From contig NZ_FOHZ01000012.1 in assembly GCF_900111555.1 (NCBI RefSeq), forward strand, positions 1-64,000: a DNA stretch of 64,000 nt, read 5' to 3'. This DNA is from Marinobacter segnicrescens (lineage in GTDB: Bacteria > Pseudomonadota > Gammaproteobacteria > Pseudomonadales > Oleiphilaceae). Position 1 is the stretch's first letter. Each line of letters begins with the position of its first letter. The translations under genes were made by a program, and so were the position numbers. A model generated the notes under the pieces. It was not told where the DNA came from. It was given only the letters and a program-made list of their open reading frames with translations, and did no database searches. Below are positions 58,438 through 64,000 of the stretch, piece by piece.

Positions 58438-61218
58438 CTATCGATCAGCAGGCGGCTCACTACCGAGCAACCCCGGGAATGACTCCAGCGCGTCGTTGAT
58501 AGCATCCAGGTTAAACGCGTCCACGTCGGCCATGAGTTTCTCGGCGTAGCGGGTAACCGCACGGGACCGGTAACGCTGGCCCCAACTCAATACCCGCGCC
58601 GCAAAGTATCTCATCTGCTCGGGGTCGCCGCTTTCACGCACCGTGGACCATTCATCACCGAAATCTTCCTTCAGCTGTTCCTTGAGCCAGCTGCGCTCTT
58701 GCATGTCCAGCGTTTCGGTCATGGGAGTCTGGTCAAGTTGGGGCTGTTCCTCCGGCTCGTCTTCCATGGGTACGATCTCTACATCCGGCAGCACGACGAC
58801 AAAGGTTGATCCCTTGTCTTCCCGGCTCTCCACGCTGAGCTCGCCACCCATCATGCGCACCAGCTTGCGGCTGATGGCCAGGCCCAGCCCGGTGCCGCCG
58901 TATTTACGGCTACTCTGCCCTTCCTGCTGCTCGAAAGCATCGAAGATCCGCTCCTGCTGGTCCTCGGCGATACCAATACCCGTGTCTGTCACCGCAATAC
59001 TCAGGGTGCACAACTCCCGCCCATCATCCTGCCGGGACTCGGAAACTGAGGCCCTGACCGCTACCCCGCCTTCATGGGTGAACTTGATGGCATTGCCCAC
59101 CAGGTTGAACAGCACCTGCCGCAAGCGGGTTTCATCCAAGACCATGCCGGCAGGCATATCTGACTCGACGCTGACCTCCAGGCTGACGTTATGCTCCCGC
59201 GCCCGAAGATCGAAGATATGCCGTACATCCTGCAGCATCCGGCGCAGGCTGACCGGGCCGAATTCCAGTCGCATCTTGCCCGCCTCGATGCGGGACAGAT
59301 CCAGGATGTCATTGATGAGCATCAGCAGGCTGCGGCTGCTCGCGCGGATCGCATCCAGGTAGTGCTTCTGTTGCGGGTCGCTGACGGTTTTGCTGAGCAG
59401 GTCGCTATACCCGATGACCGCATTCATCGGGGTCCGGATCTCATGGGACATGTTGGCCAGGAACTCACTCTTGGCGCGGTTCGCGCTCTCCGCCTCCCGG
59501 GCAAGCCGCTCTGCCTCCAGCTTGGCCGCCCGTAACTCGTCTTCACTGCGGCGCAGGGCATGTTCCGACCGGATGCGCTCGTCCACTTCCCGGGACAGTT
59601 TCCGGTTCCAGTACAGGAAGATCAGCACCACTACGACGGCAATCAGGACCACCCGCTTGATGGCGGTGTAATCCTCTTCCTGCGCAAGGTCCAGGTAGAC
59701 CCAGCGATTGTATATTTCATCCTTTTCGGCGGTGCCAATATTGCCCAGCCCCTTGTTAAGGATCCGCACCAACTCTCCCCGGTTACGGTTCACCGCCATC
59801 CGGAACTCGTATTCATAGGGGGTAATGCTGGTAATGCGAAGGTTGGAGAGCCCCAGCTCGGCAACCGTGTAACTGACCCCGGGAATATGGGTAACCATGA
59901 CTTCAAGATCGCCATTGGAGAGGGCCAGCAAGCCATCCTGCACCGTGTTGACCGGGTAGATATTCAGGTCCGGGTGGTTAATCAGCAGGTAGTCGTGGGC
60001 GGCATGCTGGCTGACGACCCCGACCCGCTCTTCCCGCAGTTCCCTGAGATCACCGATAAACCGGCCGTCTTCCCGGATAACCACCACGATGGGCAGCGTC
60101 AGGTAGGTACGGGTAAAAAGGAAGTCTTCTTCACGGCGAGGGGTACGCGGCAGCGCAGGCAGGATGTCTATATCCCCGTTTAGCAGCATACGTTCCGCCT
60201 CGGTCCAGTCAGACACGGTCCGCTTCTCCAGCCGGCTCCCCAGGTTGTCACCCATACGCTGCACCAGGTCCGGGACCAGTCCCCGGGCACTGCCATTCTC
60301 AGTGAACTCGAAGGGTGGCCAGTTCTCCCGATAGGCCACCCGCAGGGGGCCGTGCTGGCGTAGCCACTCCTTCTCAATGGCGCTCAGGGTGAGACCATCG
60401 GCCGGGCCCGCCTCTACCACGGCCTCTGGCAGCCAGGCGGAGCGAATTTGACGGTGCTCAGTGTGGGAGATGGCTGCAATGGTCTTGTCGAGAACCGGCA
60501 GCAGCTGCGCTTGCTCCTCCCTGACTTCAAGAACCACATCCACCGGATGCTGATCCAGCAGCGCAACCAGCGCCACGCCATTGATCAGCGCAGACTGAAG
60601 ATAATCCACCACCACCGGTACCGGGCCGACAAAAGCGTCGGCCTGGCCGGACAACACCATGGACACCGCCTCGCTGACCGACGTAACCGGTACCGGGGTA
60701 AAGTCGTTGACAGCATCCAGCAGCGCAAACTGGTTGGCGTCCTTGCCCACCAGCGCTACCCGACGACGCTCCAGGTCCGTCAGATTGCGGATGCTTGCAT
60801 CTCCCGGGTCCGAGAAAACGCCATAGGTAACCTGCATCAGCGGCTGGCTGCGTCGCCAGCCCTCCGGGACGGGTGCATCGGGGCGTCGGGCGCTGATCCG
60901 AATGGCAGCTTGCCCCTCAGTCCAGGAAGGCGTGTCCCGGCCCGACGGTAATGGCTCCACCTCCAGGCCCACCCGCAACTTGGCGGCGATCAGCGTCAGG
61001 TAATCCACATAGGTACCGGCGAGCCAGCCCTCGGCGGTAGTAAACGCCAGCGGTGTCTGATCGGCGAAGACCGCCACATTCAGGGTTTCGATTTGCTCAA
61101 CCAGGGCCAGCTGATCGGCACCCAGAACCGGCCAGAGTGTCGGCGGCTGGGGATCGGCTCCGGCCGGGAAGGAAAATGCCAGTATCAGCAATACGGCGAG
61201 CGGGGCCTGAAGCTTCAT
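58438..61218 (-). CDS. Sensor histidine kinase with two periplasmic SBP3 domains
   Basis: This 926-residue protein has a signal peptide, two periplasmic solute-binding (SBP_bac_3) domains at about 40-270 and 280-510 ([23 protein letters not shown] in the second), a membrane helix ([16 protein letters not shown]), a coiled coil, HisKA with [12 protein letters not shown] (His near 591) and HATPase with [12 protein letters not shown]. This resembles EvgS/BvgS, but no receiver domain follows; the last 120 residues are helical without an obvious Hpt His. ATG 61218 overlaps the cyclase stop (TGATG). A response regulator is not in the window. Confidence 0.92.
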   Translation of the reverse strand: MKLQAPLAVLLILAFSFPAGADPQPPTLWPVLGADQLALVEQIETLNVAVFADQTPLAFTTAEGWLAGTYVDYLTLIAAKLRVGLEVEPLPSGRDTPSWTEGQAAIRISARRPDAPVPEGWRRSQPLMQVTYGVFSDPGDASIRNLTDLERRRVALVGKDANQFALLDAVNDFTPVPVTSVSEAVSMVLSGQADAFVGPVPVVVDYLQSALINGVALVALLDQHPVDVVLEVREEQAQLLPVLDKTIAAISHTEHRQIRSAWLPEAVVEAGPADGLTLSAIEKEWLRQHGPLRVAYRENWPPFEFTENGSARGLVPDLVQRMGDNLGSRLEKRTVSDWTEAERMLLNGDIDILPALPRTPRREEDFLFTRTYLTLPIVVVIREDGRFIGDLRELREERVGVVSQHAAHDYLLINHPDLNIYPVNTVQDGLLALSNGDLEVMVTHIPGVSYTVAELGLSNLRITSITPYEYEFRMAVNRNRGELVRILNKGLGNIGTAEKDEIYNRWVYLDLAQEEDYTAIKRVVLIAVVVVLIFLYWNRKLSREVDERIRSEHALRRSEDELRAAKLEAERLAREAESANRAKSEFLANMSHEIRTPMNAVIGYSDLLSKTVSDPQQKHYLDAIRASSRSLLMLINDILDLSRIEAGKMRLEFGPVSLRRMLQDVRHIFDLRAREHNVSLEVSVESDMPAGMVLDETRLRQVLFNLVGNAIKFTHEGGVAVRASVSESRQDDGRELCTLSIAVTDTGIGIAEDQQERIFDAFEQQEGQSSRKYGGTGLGLAISRKLVRMMGGELSVESREDKGSTFVVVLPDVEIVPMEDEPEEQPQLDQTPMTETLDMQERSWLKEQLKEDFGDEWSTVRESGDPEQMRYFAARVLSWGQRYRSRAVTRYAEKLMADVDAFNLDAINDALESFPGLLGSEPPADR

Positions 61219-62867
61219 CACCAGGTCAGCCCCCTGGCACCGACAACCCGGTTGCGACCATCGGACTTGGCCTGGTACAAGGCCTTGTCGGCCTCGTCAA
61301 ACACCCGATCCGGGGCACTGCCTTCCCGGAACCAGGAAACCCCGGCGGAGAAGGTCACCGCCACCGGTCTGCGCTGAAAGTGGAAGGGCATCTCCGCCAC
61401 ATGTTGCCGCAAGCTGTCGATCACCCGGATGGCCTGGTCCAGGGAGGTTTCCGGCAGCAACACCACGAACTCCTCACCGCCATATCGGGCGACAAAGTCG
61501 GTCGTTCTGAGGCGTTCCCGCAGCGCCCTGGCCACCAGCTGGATAACCCGGTCACCGGCCTTGTGGCCAAAGGAGTCGTTAACCTGTTTGAAATTGTCAA
61601 TATCCAGCACCGCCAGGGCGACCGGATGGCCGTAACGTTGCCAGCGCTCGTGCTCAAAGCGAAGCCGCTCATCCCAGGATTCCCGGTTGGGCAGTTGGGT
61701 GAGGATATCGGTCAGTGCCCGCGCGCGCTCCTGCGCCAGCTGTTCACGAACCTGCTCACAATGGGTCTCCATGGCCACCAGTTTTTCACGCATGGCTTCC
61801 ATCTGGTCTGCCAGTTGCTCATCCCGCTCCTGCTCCCGGACCCGGTAAACCTGTACCGTACTGGCAATGCGTTCGATATGGCGCGACACTGACGCGCGCA
61901 AGCCTTCCAGGTCTGAGTGCTGCACCAGGGAGTGCCCCAGCTCACTGAGTTCACCCTGTACCGTCTGCTCCATTGCCTCTGCCGCTGACTGCCGGCCGGC
62001 CATGGCATCGGTCTGGTCAGTAACGTGCACGTGCAACGACGATAGTCGTTCATCGAGCCGCTGAAGAAAGCCCTGGAATTCCCTCTGGCTATGACTGACG
62101 ACGGCAATCACAAGGTCCGCCGTCTCGTCCAGGCTCTGGCGCAACAACGCCCAGTCCTGCTGGTCCGACAGGCGGGCCTTCAGTAGCGCCGCCCGGCGAT
62201 GGGTGTCTGGTGGCAATTCCACCTGATGCATCACCCGCCCCATCAGCTCACCCACACGACGCGCGATTCTCAGGCGCTGGGACTGGTCATCATCCTCCGG
62301 GGGAAGGTTATCAGCCGTTTCCAGGTCCAGTTCGCCATCTGGAGGCGCCAAGTCACTGGCCTGGCTCTGCGAGCGTTCTGATGCACCGCGCTGGAAAAAC
62401 CGCCCCAGCAGCCCCGGGCTACGTTCACCGCCGGTACCATTTCCGGGAAGGGCCTGCTCGACTGCGTCGGCGAATGACTCAATCCAGGGCAGCAACGCTT
62501 CCCTGGGTAGCCCCCGCGGGCCCAGCTCCCGGGACAGGCGCTTGAGATCACCGGCACCGGCCAGGCTGCTGCGCCCTGCGGTGTCCAGCAGCCTTCCCAG
62601 AACCCTTGCAGCGTCGCGCCGCTCACGTCCGACATGGTCATCCAGGCGCTCCAGCTCACTATCAAGCCGCTCCTGGAACCCCCGCAGGCGATCAGGACTT
62701 CGTTCCTGGCCTCGCAGGTACTGTCGCAGCTCCGAAAGCACCTTATCGAGCTGGCTGTCCAGCCCCTGGGACACCAGGCTGGCCCGGGCCAGCAGCCGCT
62801 CCACCTGGTAGCGAAGCTCGGCTTCGCTACCATCGTCGGAGGAGGGTTGGCTTTTGTTCGATGTCAT
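61218..62867 (-). CDS. Diguanylate cyclase with long coiled-coil N-terminus
   Basis: This 549-residue protein makes cyclic di-GMP. The first 370 residues are cytoplasmic, Glu/Arg/Leu-rich helices with no membrane segment. The GGDEF domain has active-site GGEEF near residue 462 and an allosteric RTTD inhibition site five residues before it. AGGA lies 6 bases before ATG 62867. Its stop overlaps the start of the sensor kinase, so the two are made together and may act in one pathway. Confidence 0.93.
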   Translation of the reverse strand: MTSNKSQPSSDDGSEAELRYQVERLLARASLVSQGLDSQLDKVLSELRQYLRGQERSPDRLRGFQERLDSELERLDDHVGRERRDAARVLGRLLDTAGRSSLAGAGDLKRLSRELGPRGLPREALLPWIESFADAVEQALPGNGTGGERSPGLLGRFFQRGASERSQSQASDLAPPDGELDLETADNLPPEDDDQSQRLRIARRVGELMGRVMHQVELPPDTHRRAALLKARLSDQQDWALLRQSLDETADLVIAVVSHSQREFQGFLQRLDERLSSLHVHVTDQTDAMAGRQSAAEAMEQTVQGELSELGHSLVQHSDLEGLRASVSRHIERIASTVQVYRVREQERDEQLADQMEAMREKLVAMETHCEQVREQLAQERARALTDILTQLPNRESWDERLRFEHERWQRYGHPVALAVLDIDNFKQVNDSFGHKAGDRVIQLVARALRERLRTTDFVARYGGEEFVVLLPETSLDQAIRVIDSLRQHVAEMPFHFQRRPVAVTFSAGVSWFREGSAPDRVFDEADKALYQAKSDGRNRVVGARGLTW

Positions 62868-62959
62868 GCTCGGTCCTGTGTCGCCTTTACCGGTTGTTGT
62901 CACTTACGGGTGGAGTGGTGCGTGGGCCGACTAACCACCCGGGGCACCGCTGGGGAGTA

Positions 62960-63922
62960 TTATGGTGCATCCGGGTCGCCCTGTGCAGCAGGTTCGGTCC
63001 GGGAACGCCGGCGGGCACGGGGATGGGCCCGGTCATAGACCTGGGCCAGGTGCTGGAAGTCCAGGTGGGTATAGACCTGGGTGGTGGCAATGTCGGCATG
63101 GCCCAACAGCTCCTGTACGGCTCTCAGGTCACCACTGGATTCCAGCAGGTGACTGGCGAAGGAATGCCGTAACAGATGCGGATGCAGGTGCTGGTCAGCA
63201 CCACAGCGCTGGCCCCAGCGATCCAGCCGCTGCTGGACACTGCGGGTGCTGAGGCGGGAACCCCGCTGACTGACAAACAATGCAGGCTCGCCATTTGCGG
63301 CCAGCGCCGGGCGCTGCCCCAGCCAATCGCGAAGGGCCGCCTGGGCCTTGCGCCCCACTGGCAAGAGTCGCTCACGACTGCCCTTACCCAGCACCCGGAC
63401 TTCCGCTGCCTTCAGGTCAAGGTCCCGCAGGTCCAGCCCGGTCAGTTCAGACAACCGCAAACCGGAGGAGTAGAACAGCTCGAACATGGCCAGGTCCCGC
63501 ACATCCAACGGGCCTTCCGGACTGGTGTCGAACAGGTGAGCGAGCTGGTCCGCGTCGGCGGCCACCGGCAGGCGCCGGCCGCTGCGGGGAGCTCTCACAT
63601 CCAGCGCAGGATTACTGCCCAGCCGGTGCTCGCGGATCAGGTAATCAAAGAAGCGCCTGATAGCGGACAGGGCACGCGCAATACTGCGGCCGGACAAACC
63701 CTCGCGGTTCAGGGTGGCCGCATAGCGACGCACATCCGCCACCATCAGCTGGTCCCACCGGGTAAGGGTCGCCACCTGAGACGACAGCCAGTCCATCAAC
63801 CGGGTCAGGTCACGTCGATAGGCGCTGCAGGTATGGGGGGACTGCCGGCGCTCGGCAGCCAGGTAATGAAGAAACGCCTCCACCGGCTCCAACAGCTGGG
63901 TTTGCGATTCACTGCCGGTCAT
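62960..63922 (-). CDS. xerC: Tyrosine recombinase XerC
   Basis: This 320-residue recombinase acts with XerD to resolve chromosome dimers at dif. The N-terminal SAM-like part (FLHYLAAERRQSPHTCSAYRRDL) and the catalytic Arg in SSGLRLSEL, Lys in GKGSRERLLP, HLLRHSF and LGHADIATTQVYTH Tyr are complete. ATG 63922 has GGGGA 7 bases upstream. The last residues are very Arg-rich. Confidence 0.95.
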   Translation of the reverse strand: MTGSESQTQLLEPVEAFLHYLAAERRQSPHTCSAYRRDLTRLMDWLSSQVATLTRWDQLMVADVRRYAATLNREGLSGRSIARALSAIRRFFDYLIREHRLGSNPALDVRAPRSGRRLPVAADADQLAHLFDTSPEGPLDVRDLAMFELFYSSGLRLSELTGLDLRDLDLKAAEVRVLGKGSRERLLPVGRKAQAALRDWLGQRPALAANGEPALFVSQRGSRLSTRSVQQRLDRWGQRCGADQHLHPHLLRHSFASHLLESSGDLRAVQELLGHADIATTQVYTHLDFQHLAQVYDRAHPRARRRSRTEPAAQGDPDAP

Positions 63923-63962
63923 TGCTCGGTCCCCGGGGTTAGCCGCTCCCGACCGCACCCCA

Positions 63963-64000
63963 TCAGCGGGATTCGGCCACCGCATCGAGCACCGGCTCTA
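63963..64000 (-). CDS. 3' end of a gene upstream of xerC, probably DUF484
   Basis: The minus-strand frame reads EPVLDAVAESR then TGA at 63963-63965, running off the window. A DUF484 gene just before xerC is the common order in gammaproteobacteria, which is the only basis for the name. About 40 bases separate its stop from the xerC start. Confidence 0.4.
   Translation of the reverse strand, partial: EPVLDAVAESR

Overview
The window reads as a chromosomal segment of a GC-rich gammaproteobacterium of the Pseudomonas/Marinobacter type. Gene order supports this: gmk-rpoZ-spoT-ridA, oxyR-recG, divergent yicC/rph, crc/pyrE, DUF2782/polA, pilT-pilU with divergent yggS-proC-yggT, metX-metW-DUF4426-rdgB-hemW, comM/ubiK/glnK-amtB, and a diguanylate cyclase next to xerC and a probable DUF484 gene. 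Several of these neighbourhoods are shared with Pseudomonas. The genus is an inference; no rRNA or tRNA gene is present to test it. Almost all of the window is housekeeping DNA, with three more individual blocks.

Left edge (1-7.2 kb): the 3' end of an IS3-family transposase and a truncated orphan ORF mark an insertion scar. Next come a class I glutamine amidotransferase and an unusual exported-protein cluster. On the minus strand the cluster has a lipase-chaperone-like protein, a second apolipoprotein N-acyltransferase-like enzyme with all catalytic residues, a secreted SGNH esterase and a secreted SUMF1-domain protein. A second, longer lipase-chaperone-like gene converges on it from the plus strand. 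No classical lipase is present. This is the best candidate here for an undescribed system.

Core block 1 (7.4-24.5 kb): a DUF2489 protein, a possible small RNA ending in a strong terminator, a YbaK-like/HDOD protein, recG, oxyR, a sugar-epimerase-like protein, ridA, spoT, rpoZ, gmk, a UspE-type stress protein, yicC, rph, a Crc-type catabolite control protein, pyrE, a DUF4124 coiled-coil protein, a phasin-like K/A/S-rich protein, a fibronectin-III lipoprotein and a DUF2782 protein. These cover stringent response, oxidative stress, RNA processing and nucleotide supply.

Core block 2 (24.6-42.3 kb): polA, pilTU, the yggS-proC-yggT cluster, a bacterial dynamin-like GTPase, a tightly overlapping metX-metW-DUF4426-rdgB-hemW-membrane protein operon, trmB, comM and ubiK.

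Nitrogen and polyamine block (42.3-49.8 kb): glnK-amtB is preceded by two NtrC-like sites and a sigma-54 promoter. Divergent speE/speA follow, then an ECF sigma factor with its ChrR-type zinc anti-sigma, and tcdA.

Lipid, envelope and signalling block (49.8-64 kb): an NADPH:quinone reductase-like enzyme, a thioesterase, an SMP-30-like protein, an esterase, cardiolipin synthase, a PlpD-type patatin with an outer-membrane barrel, two uncharacterised proteins, a diguanylate cyclase translationally coupled to a sensor kinase with two periplasmic solute-binding domains, xerC and the last codons of a probable DUF484 gene. Most convergent gene pairs are separated by clear hairpins.
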